From: an uncultured Clostridia bacterium
Lineage (GTDB): Bacteria > Bacillota > Clostridia > TANB77 > CAG-508
Length of the DNA: 64,000 bases
Direction of reading: 5' to 3'
Assembly (NCBI GenBank): GCA_944386165.1
Contig: CALXAA010000003.1
Span: 45,631 to 109,630, forward strand
Below are positions 8,487-17,648 of the stretch, piece by piece; position 1 is the first letter of the stretch, and each line of letters begins with the position of its first letter. The position numbers and the translations under genes were made by a program. The notes beneath the pieces are model-generated. The model did not search any database. It saw only the letters and a program-made list of their open reading frames with translations, and was not told the DNA's origin.

Positions 8487-9680
8487 TTAAAAACCTATTA
8501 TTTTATTGTATTCATTTATTGCAAAATTATCTGTCATGCCTGATATATAATAAATTATTGCTTTGCAAAAGTCTTTTTCGTTTTCAACATTTATTATAAT
8601 GTCATTTTGAAATGTGTTATTTCTTTGTAAATTCCAATAATTTGATAGCCATTGCTCAAAACCTTCGAAAACTGTTGGATATACCTTTTTCAGTTTTTCA
8701 AATTTTGCAATTGTGTTTTTTCCGTCATATGCACTTTTTAGTGTATTAAAAATTTCGTTTATTACAAGATTAAAATATCTTCTTCCTGGTTTTATTCTTT
8801 CTGATAAATATATATTTTTATAATTAAATGCTTTTATTTCTTTTACTAAATTAAAGGTTTCTTCTGAAAAACATAATCCACTTTCAGGAGAAGAATTTGT
8901 GCATAAATCTTGTACTAGATGATTAATTATTATTGTGTTGTTTATAACTTGTTTTGATTTTAATATTTGAGATAATTCTTCTAAATTTTCATCTAAAATT
9001 CCTATTGTAATTGCATCTTCTATGTCTCTTCCTAAGTATGAAATTTTATCAGCTACTTTTACTACACAGCCTTCCCAAGTGTATGGAGCAAATTGGTTTG
9101 GCATTGTATATTCTTTTAAATCTATATATTCTTCTCTTGGCTTTAATTTATTTTCGTCTATTTCTCCACAATGTGATATAATTCCATCACGTACTGCATA
9201 TGTTAAGTTTAAATTTTGTTTATTTTTATTTATGTCTTCTAAAAGTTCTATTTTATCTACATATTCTAGTCCATTTCTTTCATGCCAAAATGATTCTCCT
9301 ATTTCTTTTTTTGAAATTTCTGATAATATTCTTTCTCCTTCATGTCCAAATGGGCTATGTCCTATATCATGTGCTGTTGCTATTGCTTTTGTTAGTTCTG
9401 TGTTTAATCCTAAATATTTTGCTATTGTGTAACTTATAGATTCTACATGCATTACATGTTCTATTCTTGTACAAATGTGGTCATTTTCTGGTGAGAAAAA
9501 TACTTGAGTTTTGTGTTTTAGTCTTCTATATGCATTGCAATGTATTATTCTTGTGTAGTCTCTTTCAAAATCTGAACGCAAATCGTTTTTTCTTTTATAT
9601 ATTTCTTTTTCTCTTTTTATCATGTTTTGCCATTTTGGATTGTTTTCATTTGCTGAATAATTTTTGAAACTGTTTTCCAT
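8487..9680 (-). CDS. Deoxyguanosinetriphosphate triphosphohydrolase-like HD protein
   Basis: 397 aa HD-domain phosphohydrolase of the dGTPase-like family, which splits dNTPs into nucleoside and tripolyphosphate. The hallmark motifs are RIIHCNAYRRLKHKTQV near residue 47, a His in RIEHVMHVESIS, and the metal pair in HDIGHSPFGHEGE near residue 103. A downstream Asp in VADKISYLGRDIEDA completes the HD site. A good SD (AAAAAGGAGTG) lies before the ATG. It is followed closely by the phosphodiesterase gene. Exact nucleotide preference cannot be inferred. Confidence 0.92.
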   Translation of the reverse strand: MENSFKNYSANENNPKWQNMIKREKEIYKRKNDLRSDFERDYTRIIHCNAYRRLKHKTQVFFSPENDHICTRIEHVMHVESISYTIAKYLGLNTELTKAIATAHDIGHSPFGHEGERILSEISKKEIGESFWHERNGLEYVDKIELLEDINKNKQNLNLTYAVRDGIISHCGEIDENKLKPREEYIDLKEYTMPNQFAPYTWEGCVVKVADKISYLGRDIEDAITIGILDENLEELSQILKSKQVINNTIIINHLVQDLCTNSSPESGLCFSEETFNLVKEIKAFNYKNIYLSERIKPGRRYFNLVINEIFNTLKSAYDGKNTIAKFEKLKKVYPTVFEGFEQWLSNYWNLQRNNTFQNDIIINVENEKDFCKAIIYYISGMTDNFAINEYNKIIGF

Positions 9681-9767
9681 AAATTTTCACTCCTTTTTAT
9701 ATTTCCGTACTTTTATCTACTTTTGTATTTTATCACATTGTTTATTTAAACTCAATATTATTGAATA

Positions 9768-9813
9768 GAAAAAGCTCTCTGGCTAGGTATTAACCTTGCT
9801 AGAGAGCCTTTTT
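9768..9813 (-). terminator. Terminator of lemA
   Basis: Strong hairpin, arms GGCTCTCTAGCAAGG and its near-perfect complement, with a run of T after GAGAGC on the minus strand; located 15 bp past the lemA stop. Confidence 0.85.
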
Positions 9814-9828
9814 GACTATTTAAGTTCT

Positions 9829-10458
9829 TTATTCTTCCACATTAACTAAGTTTATGCTACTTTCTTGTCCATCTGCTTGGAAATATTCTATCTCTTTAAA
9901 ACCTAATACTGGTGCTAAAAGATTTCCTGGAAAGCAATTTATGTTTCTGTTGTATTCATATACAGCCATATTATATTTTTCTCTGGCTTCAGAAATTTTA
10001 TTTACTCTCTCTTGCAGTTGGTTCATGACTTCAACATAATTTCCATCTTCTTTTACTTCCTGATTGGATTCTGCTACGGCAATTAGTTCATTTACTGCCG
10101 TTGTAAGATTGTCATTAGCTTCTCCAATCTTTTCTAAGCTGTATCCAGAATTTAATATTTCTGCAAGAGTCTCATGAGCATTTAAAACTTCTTTAAATGT
10201 TTGGCCTTGGCTAGTATGTGACTCTACAATTTCTACTAAGTTTGGAATGAGCTCAAGTCTTTTTTGCATTGTTGCCTCAAGATTGGCTTCTGCAAGTGTT
10301 ACATTTTCCTGCAAATTGACCAAGTTGTTATAGGCAAATATAAATGTTCCTGAAATCGTAAAAAATACAAATGCCATAATAATGGCAAATACTATAAGGG
10401 CTATGCTAAATATCCGAAGAAATTTGTCCCCTCTGTTTTCATAATAATGTTTGGCCAT
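9829..10458 (-). CDS. lemA: LemA family membrane protein
   Basis: 209 aa. One N-terminal transmembrane helix (about residues 16-46) is followed by a long helical domain with the LemA core AYNNLVNLQENV, RLELIPNLVEIV and YNMAVYEYN...FPGNLLAP. LemA proteins are membrane-anchored helical-bundle proteins of uncertain function. The gene has its own promoter and terminator. Codon use and G+C are richer than in the surrounding genes, as for the flotillin gene at 28.5 kb and the small gene at 48.3 kb, which suggests acquisition as a single-gene unit. The SD GGAGG precedes the ATG. Confidence 0.93.
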   Translation of the reverse strand: MAKHYYENRGDKFLRIFSIALIVFAIIMAFVFFTISGTFIFAYNNLVNLQENVTLAEANLEATMQKRLELIPNLVEIVESHTSQGQTFKEVLNAHETLAEILNSGYSLEKIGEANDNLTTAVNELIAVAESNQEVKEDGNYVEVMNQLQERVNKISEAREKYNMAVYEYNRNINCFPGNLLAPVLGFKEIEYFQADGQESSINLVNVEE

Positions 10459-10580
10459 AATGTTATTTACCTCCGTGCTTTTTTTATGAATTTTGCATTG
10501 GTGGATTTTGAACTAAAAACTCAAATAATCAATCTCCTTTCAACTGTGAATAAGATTTTGCATAAAAATGCTCAAATTAC

Positions 10581-10609
10581 ATTATAACACAATTTTACAT
10601 AATGTTCAA
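10581..10609 (-). promoter_or_regulatory. Promoter of lemA
   Basis: Minus strand: -35 TTGAAC, 17-bp spacer, -10 TATAAT, about 120 bp upstream of the lemA start. Confidence 0.8.
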
Positions 10610-10625
10610 GTGGTCAATGTGGACG

Positions 10626-11004
10626 GCAGTAATGAGGAATAAATTTTAAATTTTTAAAATTATTTCTCATCATTCTTAATTTCTAAGATTTTTAAGAATT
10701 TTTTTAGAGTATCTTCTGTAATTTTCACATAAAATCCTTTTCTATTCTCCATCTCTGCCTTCCAAAATTTATGATTTCTTTACTATTTCTCGCCGTTATT
10801 TTAAAAGATACTATCCACATATATTCTTTTCCTTCATTATGCACTCTTTTTAAGCAATGCTTACAATGTCTTTTTTTAAACTTCATCATATTGGTTCCAT
10901 CTATTCTTTGTTACAATCTTTTTTCTTTATTGTATCAAATGATGGCTTTTCATTCTACTTTTCTACTTTTTTATTGCGAAAAATTTTTATTCCTCATTAC
11001 TGTT
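10626..11004 (-). mobile_element. Decayed insertion sequence with IS4-like transposase remnant
   Basis: The segment is bounded by inverted repeats: CAGTAATGAGGAATAAA at 10626-10642 and its complement ending at 11004. Inside, a minus-strand frame from 10888 to 10725 reads MMKFKKRHCKHC..., then IVSFKITARNSKEIINFGRQRWRIEK and stops. The RWRIE block resembles the conserved C-terminal region of IS4-type transposases. A second frame, shifted by one base, continues as FYVKITEDTLKKF to a stop at about 10669. The element is therefore an internally deleted, frameshifted remnant. The left end abuts a half copy of the dispersed repeat (GGTCAATGTGGACGG, 10611-10625). Confidence 0.7.
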
Positions 11005-11034
11005 AAATTATATTTTGCAAATTTTAGCAATTTA

Positions 11035-12114
11035 TTAATTTGATGGAAATTCTTCACCTTTTTCATTATCTTCCATATCTTTATTTAGTTGTAAAATTGG
11101 TTCACCTTGTTTTTTTTGACTTTTAGCATGATTAAATGCTGTAGCAATTCCGCTAAGTAAAACAAATAAGTAGAAATTAATTCCCCTATTTAGTAAAACT
11201 GCTGTACTCATTATTGTTTCTGGATAAACAGCTCTAAATATTTCTGTATAAGCACCTTCTGTTACTCCTACAGATCCTGGAGATGGTATTCCAGATACTG
11301 TTGCAAATAAAATTGATTGCATTGAAATTATTTTAAACATTCCATATTCTGAAAATCCTAATGCTCTATATGTCCAATAAGTTACACTATAATAAATTAG
11401 AAATTGTACTACTGTTGTTAATAATATTTTGATAATTAGTAATTTATTGTTTTTAATATATACTGCTCCTTCTTGATATTTTTTTAATTCTGCTTCGAAT
11501 TTTTCTTTCTTTTCTTCTATGTTTTTAACTTTAAAGAATTTTAGTATTTTTATTGCAACTTTAATTAACCATTCTGATAGTCTTTTTGAAAATATTCCTA
11601 TTATAAGTAGTGCAAGTGCACTTAAGTTTAAACTTATTCCTACTACAAATAAAATTTTTAGTAATGTGTTTAAGGTTTGATAGTTAAATATTAGGCTTAT
11701 AAATGCTATACCTAATGTTGATATTTGCATACTTGCTAAATTTAATAACAATGCTAGTGTTGAATGTGAAACAGCAATTCCGTCTTTGTGCATATAATAT
11801 ATTTGCATTGGTTGCCCTCCACTTGCTGCTGGTGTTACTGCACTAAAGAAAAATCCTATTAATGCATATTTGAAATTTTTAAAAAAAGTTGATTTTTCAT
11901 TTAATTTTTTTAGTGTTCTTCCTATATTTACAGCTTCCAGTGCTAAATATATAAACATACATGCTATTCCTAATACTACAAATTCTATTTTTGCAGATAA
12001 CATAATTTTAATTATATCGATTGGGCTTTGGTCTTTTAATAATATATAAAAAGTTAATAATATTAGTAAAATAAATATAGTTGAGTTTAATATAAATTTT
12101 TTACTATTTTTCAT
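11035..12114 (-). CDS. YbhN/UPF0104 (lysylphosphatidylglycerol synthase TM region-like) membrane protein
   Basis: 359 aa with about eight membrane helices. Family motifs are seen: TPAASGGQPMQIYYMHKDGI near residue 95 and PSPGSVGVTEGAY near 275. Proteins of this group correspond to the flippase part of MprF but lack the aminoacyl-transferase domain, so this one cannot itself synthesise lysyl-phosphatidylglycerol. A role in lipid or glycolipid handling at the cytoplasmic membrane is an inference. The C-terminal tail is charged. No close operon partner: it is 80 bp downstream of the 97-aa gene. Confidence 0.85.
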   Translation of the reverse strand: MKNSKKFILNSTIFILLILLTFYILLKDQSPIDIIKIMLSAKIEFVVLGIACMFIYLALEAVNIGRTLKKLNEKSTFFKNFKYALIGFFFSAVTPAASGGQPMQIYYMHKDGIAVSHSTLALLLNLASMQISTLGIAFISLIFNYQTLNTLLKILFVVGISLNLSALALLIIGIFSKRLSEWLIKVAIKILKFFKVKNIEEKKEKFEAELKKYQEGAVYIKNNKLLIIKILLTTVVQFLIYYSVTYWTYRALGFSEYGMFKIISMQSILFATVSGIPSPGSVGVTEGAYTEIFRAVYPETIMSTAVLLNRGINFYLFVLLSGIATAFNHAKSQKKQGEPILQLNKDMEDNEKGEEFPSN

Positions 12115-12194
12115 CTTCCAAACATTCCTTTAAGTTTTTTTATATGTTATCATATTAGAAAAGGTTTATCAACAACAATTTTATTAATTTTTCT

Positions 12195-12488
12195 TTAATT
12201 CCTTTTATTGTTTTCATTCATTAATTCATTTAATTCTAACATTTCTTTAATGCCTTCTCTTTGTTTTTCATCTGCTATATATTTAATATATAATTTTATA
12301 AAGATTTCACAAGCTTCTGTACTTATATTTTGTTCAGAAAAATCTTTATTTTTATCAAATGTAAAATCATAATCTTCATCTTTTCCTAAGATTAGTTTGC
12401 TAATTTCTTCTCTTGGAATTTTAAAATAATGTTTTATTGGTATATGTTTTAGTATTTCTAATACTTCATTATATGACTTTTTACTCAT
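12195..12488 (-). CDS. Small hypothetical protein
   Basis: 97 aa, predicted mostly helical and charged, no signal peptide or membrane segment, no motif I recognise. It begins MSKKSYNEVLEILKHIP and contains FDKNKDFSEQNISTEA, a pattern I associate with a common uncharacterised clostridial family. It is the third gene after the phospholipase-C-like and double-HEPN genes, 35 bp downstream of the latter, and may be cotranscribed. No antitoxin-like DNA-binding motif is visible, though its size and place would allow an immunity or regulatory role. Confidence 0.7.
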   Translation of the reverse strand: MSKKSYNEVLEILKHIPIKHYFKIPREEISKLILGKDEDYDFTFDKNKDFSEQNISTEACEIFIKLYIKYIADEKQREGIKEMLELNELMNENNKRN

Positions 12489-12523
12489 ATTTTCTTAATC
12501 CTTCCACTAATAATTTAGATTTT

Positions 12524-14248
12524 TTATCTACCATCATCATTAGGTTTTGGTCGTGATTTAGATCTATTATTTTGTTGTTTTTGTGATTTTGAAGTATTAT
12601 TATTTTGTAAGTCTGATGTTTTAATTTTTCTATGTACTAATGAATCTTTTAAAGCTTCTATTTCTATATTATGTCCTTCTGTTGACAAATTAATTCCTTC
12701 ATTTATTTTTTCTCTGAAATTTTCAATAACTTTTATAAGGTTTTTTGCAGAAATTTGTACTTCAAAGTCTCTTTCTCTACTAATTGGATAATATGTTGGA
12801 AATGAAAACATAATTTCATCCACATTTCTTGTATTGTAATATTTGCTGTAATCAATTTCATACCATCCATGTGCTATACAATCTCTTATGTGTCTAAAAA
12901 AGTTAGAACTATCATTAACTTCATTCCCATATCTTGAAATAAGTTTCTTTATTTTTTCTTTCTTTTTTGGATTAGTTTCTTTTTCATACTCTTCTTGCAA
13001 ATTTCTTTTTTTAATATGTTCTCTTCCTTCTTCTTTAAATATTGTTTTAAATCCTGATGTGTCAATATTCATATAATCACAAATTGGTTGTTCTCTTCCT
13101 TTGTCTACTTCTCTTACATAATTAAATATGTAATATGATAATGACATGATAATATCTGAATATACAAAAGGCTTTTTAGCAGATAATAAACTTAGCATTG
13201 TTTTGATTGATTGTTTATATTCGTCACTGCTAATATCTTCACCTAGATCTAATTTTTCTGGCGAAATGCCTTTTTTTACATTTTCGTCTTTTTTGGCATC
13301 TAGAAAGTTTTGAAAGTCTGATATTTGTTGAGAATAATTCTCTTGTTCTCTATTTTGTATGTCTTTATCACTAATATATTCTTGCATCTCAGAATTGTTA
13401 AAATATAAGTTTAGTTGGATAAGCAAAAAGCCAAATAATTGTAAATCGCATTTTTCTTTAATTGGTTTATAAACTTTTATATCATCTTCTTTTTCAGCAG
13501 TGCAGTTTATCATATCTGAAAGCATTGTATTTATTGATAAGCTTTCTATTTCTTGATCTTTTTTGTTTGTGCTAGAGGTTTTAAATTTGTCTATTCCCAT
13601 TTTATCAATCCATTTTTTTAATGTTGCTATTCTTTTTTCATTTAGTCCTTGATTATTGATTTTAAAACTTCTAACAAATTTATTTATTGCTTTCTTTTTG
13701 TCTGGAATGTCTAAACAGGTACTGTCATAACTTAAAATTCCTACATTTTTATATTGGCAAAAGTTATTGTACCAACTTGTGTATTTATCTGCAATTTCAA
13801 CAAAGTCTTCAAACTTTATTGCTCCTTTTAATTTTCCGTTGTTTAAGTATAAATATGCATTTTCTCCATCTTTACTAAATCTGATTTCATACATTGAGTG
13901 TGCTAGGCTATTTCGTAATTGCCTAATTTTATAATTTTCTGAAGTTGTTTGATTTTCAGGAACTTGAAAACCTCTTAATAAACTATTACCTTGGAAAAAT
14001 TTATCAATTTCGTTATTTACTGCTGTAACATTGTGGAATTGTTCTTCTATTTGTATAATTCTTAATGTTTCTGAAGATATATTGGCTCTAAAAAATGCTA
14101 TTAATTCATTTTCTGTTGGTTCTTTTGCTTCACTTCTTAGTTCTTCAATATTAATATTATTTCTTAATTTATTTTTTGTGAAATTTAGCATTCTCTCAAA
14201 AAATTGCATTACTTCATCAAAATCACTGATTTTATCTAATGCAGTCAT
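12524..14248 (-). CDS. Protein with two HEPN-type RxxxxH motifs
   Basis: 574 aa, no signal peptide or membrane helix. Two regions resemble each other: RNSLAH (R112-H117) followed by SMYEIRF, and RDCIAH (R455-H460) followed by GWYEIDYS. Each is then followed by a short strand-rich patch and a helix. RxxxxH with a polar residue after Arg is the signature of HEPN ribonuclease domains, and the repeat suggests two HEPN domains joined by ~300 mostly helical residues. The tail is Ser/Lys/Gln-rich and probably disordered. The start at 14248 is preferred to one 27 bases earlier because GGAGG lies 7 nt upstream. Likely role: toxin or defence RNase (inference). No CRISPR array adjoins it. Confidence 0.75.
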   Translation of the reverse strand: MTALDKISDFDEVMQFFERMLNFTKNKLRNNINIEELRSEAKEPTENELIAFFRANISSETLRIIQIEEQFHNVTAVNNEIDKFFQGNSLLRGFQVPENQTTSENYKIRQLRNSLAHSMYEIRFSKDGENAYLYLNNGKLKGAIKFEDFVEIADKYTSWYNNFCQYKNVGILSYDSTCLDIPDKKKAINKFVRSFKINNQGLNEKRIATLKKWIDKMGIDKFKTSSTNKKDQEIESLSINTMLSDMINCTAEKEDDIKVYKPIKEKCDLQLFGFLLIQLNLYFNNSEMQEYISDKDIQNREQENYSQQISDFQNFLDAKKDENVKKGISPEKLDLGEDISSDEYKQSIKTMLSLLSAKKPFVYSDIIMSLSYYIFNYVREVDKGREQPICDYMNIDTSGFKTIFKEEGREHIKKRNLQEEYEKETNPKKKEKIKKLISRYGNEVNDSSNFFRHIRDCIAHGWYEIDYSKYYNTRNVDEIMFSFPTYYPISRERDFEVQISAKNLIKVIENFREKINEGINLSTEGHNIEIEALKDSLVHRKIKTSDLQNNNTSKSQKQQNNRSKSRPKPNDDGR

Positions 14249-14293
14249 ATTTTTCCTCCGTTTTTCTATATTCATATGTGTATTTTTATTTTT

Positions 14294-14905
14294 TTAGAGT
14301 TTTTTATTAAAATATACTATTGTTTCATTTAACAATTCATTTAGTATTTTTTCTGTTAAAATTTTATATTTATTGTTTGATTTTTGTTGTTCTTTCAAAA
14401 ATTTTTCTACTTTTTTTATGTCTTCTTCATTTATTGAAACTCTGTCTATTTCTTTTGCTTTTTGTACTAGTTCTTGTGTATAAATAAATTGTGGTTTGTT
14501 CTCTATAAATAAGTCATTATACGCTTTAAAATCGTCTTGTTTTATTTTTCTTTTTTCTGCATGTGATAGTCCTTGTAATTTTTCATGATTTTCATAGTTT
14601 GTGTAAAAGTAATTGTTCCAGGTGTAATCTGTGTATAAGTGTATATATACCCCTAATATTAGTGGGTCTTCATAAATTTTGTTTTTATATCTATTTTCAA
14701 AATTAATATATGATGGGGTATTTATTTCATCTTGATAATGTGTATATTTATGGTCTAACTTTTTGGAAATGTCTGTTACTATATAACAGTTGTTTATGTC
14801 TGGCAATATACTTCCTAAATTAAATTCTTCTAGTTCTTTTCCTGTATAGTTTTGTTTTTGATTTATTCTTTTTGCTATTTCTAAATGTACTTTCCAGTTT
14901 GGCAT
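14294..14905 (-). CDS. Zinc-dependent phospholipase C-like protein
   Basis: 203 aa. It shows a spaced set of His/Asp residues typical of the zinc-dependent phospholipase C/S1-P1 fold: H7, D36 in GSILPD, H52 and H56 in DHKYTHY, H89 and D93 in YIHLYTDYTW. There is no signal peptide, unlike secreted phospholipases, so a cytoplasmic hydrolase acting on an unknown substrate is more likely. It lies 45 bp upstream of the double-HEPN gene on the same strand and may share its transcript. Fold assignment is from motif pattern only. Confidence 0.65.
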   Translation of the reverse strand: MPNWKVHLEIAKRINQKQNYTGKELEEFNLGSILPDINNCYIVTDISKKLDHKYTHYQDEINTPSYINFENRYKNKIYEDPLILGVYIHLYTDYTWNNYFYTNYENHEKLQGLSHAEKRKIKQDDFKAYNDLFIENKPQFIYTQELVQKAKEIDRVSINEEDIKKVEKFLKEQQKSNNKYKILTEKILNELLNETIVYFNKKL

Positions 14906-14977
14906 TTGTTTTTCTCCTATTTCTTTATTCTATATTAATATACCATATTATTCGAAAGATGTCTATATTTGTTTAAA

Positions 14978-15014
14978 AAAACAAAAGAAGAAAGATTTTT
15001 ATCTTCCTTCTTCA
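14978..15014 (-). terminator. Possible terminator overlapping the end of the 500-aa gene
   Basis: Minus strand: imperfect hairpin GAAGGAAGA...TCTTTCTTC followed by TTTTGTTTTTTT, spanning the last codons and the 3' flank of the gene that ends at 14999. Confidence 0.55.
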
Positions 15015-16501
15015 ATTTCTGCTTCTAAATTAGTGCTTTCTGCTTGTTTTGCTTCTTTTATTAGTGTTTGTAAAATGTCTTTGTTTGATTCACTTATTTT
15101 TCCTGAATTATCATTAATGATATTGTAAAATATTTCTTTTGCTTCTGGTGATAAATAGTTAATTAATGTTTTTAGTCTTGAAATTGTCATTTGATTTTCT
15201 ATTTTTTCAATTGTTGTATCATCTGTTACCCATCCATAAATTTTTTCTTTGTCTTCATCAATACAATTAATGTGATAAGAAAATGTTCCATTTGGATGTT
15301 TTTCCTTAATTTCATTTATATTTAGTCCATCAGAGACTTTATAGTGTTTGAAACCATTTTCATCAATTACATCAACATCTGATATATATAATTTGTCTTC
15401 AGCTTTTATGTTTCCATGAGCTCCTGTTCCATCAGGACTTTCCCAATAAGTTCCTTCTGTTAAGCTAAATGTTGTGTTGTTTCCTATATTAAGATCAACT
15501 ATTTCTTTTAATGTTTCTTTTAGGTTTACTTGTAATTCATTATTTTCTTTTTCGACAAAAATCTCTTTGCTCATATTTTTTGCTTCATAATTTATAGATT
15601 GACTATTATTGTTTGTATTTGTTTTTGTTTGGCTTTCTGGTTGCGCTGTTTGAGCTATATTAGGTGTTAACATTGATGCAACTCCAACTGTCATTAATGT
15701 TAATGCTCCTACTCTTGCTAGTTTTTGTTTTATTTTTTTATGTATTTTTGGTTCTTGTGCTTTTTTTCTTAAATCATTTATTAGTCCTTTTGCTGATTTA
15801 AATGTCTTATTTTCTTTTAATTTGTTTTGTATGCTATTTATTCGATCATTTAATGTAAGTTTTGGAGATGTTTCTTGAAGTTCTTCTGCTGTTTGTAATT
15901 CTTCTTCTTCATATATGTATGGTTCTTCTTCTTTTCTGTTTAAAAAAGAAATTTTTGATATTCTTCTGTTTTTTATGGCTGATTTTATTGCTCTTATTTT
16001 ATCAAAAAAACCTCTTCCCAAAATATTAATTCCACTCAAATCATAGTTTAAAAGAATGCCACTATTTTCAAGTTCAACTCTTTTTACTAATTCTAATCTT
16101 TTTTTATAATCTCTATTTTTTTCATACATTTGTCTTTCAAGATTTATTGTCATAATCTTCGCATATTCATTATCTTTTCTTTCACCATTAATTTTCATTG
16201 ATTCAAATTGATATAATACATTCATAATACTAAGGTCAATGTTTTTGCAAATATTTTTCCACATATTTGTGCTATCTTCTTTTATTATACCTTCATCTAA
16301 TAAATTATAATATATATCTTTATATACCTCTTTTTTATGTGGTACTTTGACAATTTCTGCATATCGGCCATTTGATTGGATTCCTCTAAATGGATAAACT
16401 TTTTTGTTTATTGGATTGTCTAAATCTTCTACTATAATTTTTCTTTCACCAACTTTTACTGTAACTGATATTTTATTTGTTTTTTTGGAACTATTTTTCA
16501 T
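14999..16501 (-). CDS. Hypothetical protein with central membrane segment
   Basis: 500 aa, not recognised. Residues 1-190 are a charged domain (KISVTVKVGERKIIVEDLDN near the start). Residues 190-260 are Glu/Lys-rich and likely coiled. A hydrophobic helix near residues 265-285 (VGALTLMTVGVASMLTP) is followed by an Asn/Gln/Thr-rich stretch and a C-terminal domain of ~170 residues. That domain contains YWESPDGTGAHGNIKAEDKLYISDVDVIDENGF-type sequence, which resembles a small beta-rich extracellular domain. A single-pass topology with the C-terminal part outside is likely. It is monocistronic by spacing, with its own terminator. Confidence 0.75.
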   Translation of the reverse strand: MKNSSKKTNKISVTVKVGERKIIVEDLDNPINKKVYPFRGIQSNGRYAEIVKVPHKKEVYKDIYYNLLDEGIIKEDSTNMWKNICKNIDLSIMNVLYQFESMKINGERKDNEYAKIMTINLERQMYEKNRDYKKRLELVKRVELENSGILLNYDLSGINILGRGFFDKIRAIKSAIKNRRISKISFLNRKEEEPYIYEEEELQTAEELQETSPKLTLNDRINSIQNKLKENKTFKSAKGLINDLRKKAQEPKIHKKIKQKLARVGALTLMTVGVASMLTPNIAQTAQPESQTKTNTNNNSQSINYEAKNMSKEIFVEKENNELQVNLKETLKEIVDLNIGNNTTFSLTEGTYWESPDGTGAHGNIKAEDKLYISDVDVIDENGFKHYKVSDGLNINEIKEKHPNGTFSYHINCIDEDKEKIYGWVTDDTTIEKIENQMTISRLKTLINYLSPEAKEIFYNIINDNSGKISESNKDILQTLIKEAKQAESTNLEAEIEEGR

Positions 16502-16586
16502 TTTTATTTCCTTCCTTTTACATTTTTCTACAAAAAACTCTTTTACTATTATAGCACTTTTGAATTATTATGTCAACTTTTTTGTG

Positions 16587-17558
16587 TTAAACTAGTTTTT
16601 CATAATCTAGTAATTCTATTTTATTTGATATAAATTCAGAATTTGTATCTATATCTTTTGATAAATCTGTTGATAAATATTTTTTATTATCATCAGCAAA
16701 AACCGTAACCACTGCATCTTTTATTTTGTCTGCAAGTAATACACTTCCTATAAAGTTTGCTCCTGATGAAATTCCAACTCCTATTCCTAAATCTTTTGCT
16801 ATTTTTCTAGACATATTAATTGAATCATCATCATTTACTAAAATTATTTTGTCTATTTTATTTTTATTTACTAATTCTGGAATAAAATCATCTCCTATTC
16901 CTTCTATTTTATGATTTCCTAGTATTTTTCCTCCATGTAACAAAGGCATTTTATCTGGTTCAATAGCAGTTATATACATATCTTTATTTTTTTCTTTTAG
17001 TTTTTCTCCTACTCCCATTAATGTTCCACCAGTGCCTACTCCAGATACAAATCCTCCTATTTTTTCAGGAATTTGAGATAGAATTTCTTCTCCTGTTGTT
17101 TCGAAATGCGCTAAATAATTATCTTTATTTGCAAATTGATTAGCACAAAAACCATTTATTTCTTTTGCTAATTTTTTGGATTCTTCTACACATCTTATAA
17201 ATCCTCCTTCTTCTTTAGAATATAAAATTACTTTAGCTCCATATCCTTTCATTAAATCTATTCTTTCTTTACTTGCCCAATCAGGCATAAATATATAAAC
17301 TGGATGTTTATAGTAACTTCCTATAGCAGATAATGCAATTCCTGTATTTCCACTTGTTGCCTCTATTATTGGCATTCCTTCTTTTAATATACCTCTTTTT
17401 TTAGCATTATTTATTATGTAAAATGCTACTCTATCTTTTATGCTCCCAGTTAAATTAAAAAATTCTAATTTGGTAAAAATACTTTTCTTCTTTCCATTAT
17501 ATTTATAATTTATTTTTATCATTGGTGTATTACCTATAATATCATTTTTTTCAAACAT
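16587..17558 (-). CDS. Cysteine synthase family PLP enzyme
   Basis: 323 aa fold-type II PLP enzyme of the O-acetylserine sulfhydrylase/cystathionine beta-synthase group. The PLP lysine lies in TGSIKDR (residue ~40), the phosphate/substrate loop is ATSGNTG (~68), and a glycine loop GVGTGGT lies near 174. Length and motifs fit CysK/CysM. However, the sequence is quite diverged, lacks the usual cysteine-synthase C-terminal region, and ends with an acidic tail, so other activities of this family such as cystathionine or diaminopropionate synthesis are possible. No cysteine or methionine genes adjoin it. An AGGAGG site precedes the start. Confidence 0.82.
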   Translation of the reverse strand: MFEKNDIIGNTPMIKINYKYNGKKKSIFTKLEFFNLTGSIKDRVAFYIINNAKKRGILKEGMPIIEATSGNTGIALSAIGSYYKHPVYIFMPDWASKERIDLMKGYGAKVILYSKEEGGFIRCVEESKKLAKEINGFCANQFANKDNYLAHFETTGEEILSQIPEKIGGFVSGVGTGGTLMGVGEKLKEKNKDMYITAIEPDKMPLLHGGKILGNHKIEGIGDDFIPELVNKNKIDKIILVNDDDSINMSRKIAKDLGIGVGISSGANFIGSVLLADKIKDAVVTVFADDNKKYLSTDLSKDIDTNSEFISNKIELLDYEKLV

Positions 17559-17648
17559 ATTATCCTCCTTCTTTTTGAAACAATTTTATATATTATATGA
17601 TATTTTTTTTATTTTTTCTATATTTATTATTTGACTTTTCTAAAGTTC

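Noticed and set aside
10771..11043. Plus-strand 90-codon frame in the IS remnant
   Set aside because: It is the shadow of the decayed transposase on the minus strand and lacks a ribosome site.
12524..14248. Calling the double-HEPN protein a Cas13 effector
   Set aside because: It is much shorter than known Cas13 proteins, no CRISPR array is adjacent, and only the RxxxxH pairs are shared. Reported as a candidate, not as Cas13.
16587..17558. Assigning the PLP enzyme specifically as CysK
   Set aside because: The family-level motifs are clear but the sequence is diverged and has no cysteine pathway neighbours, so no symbol was given.
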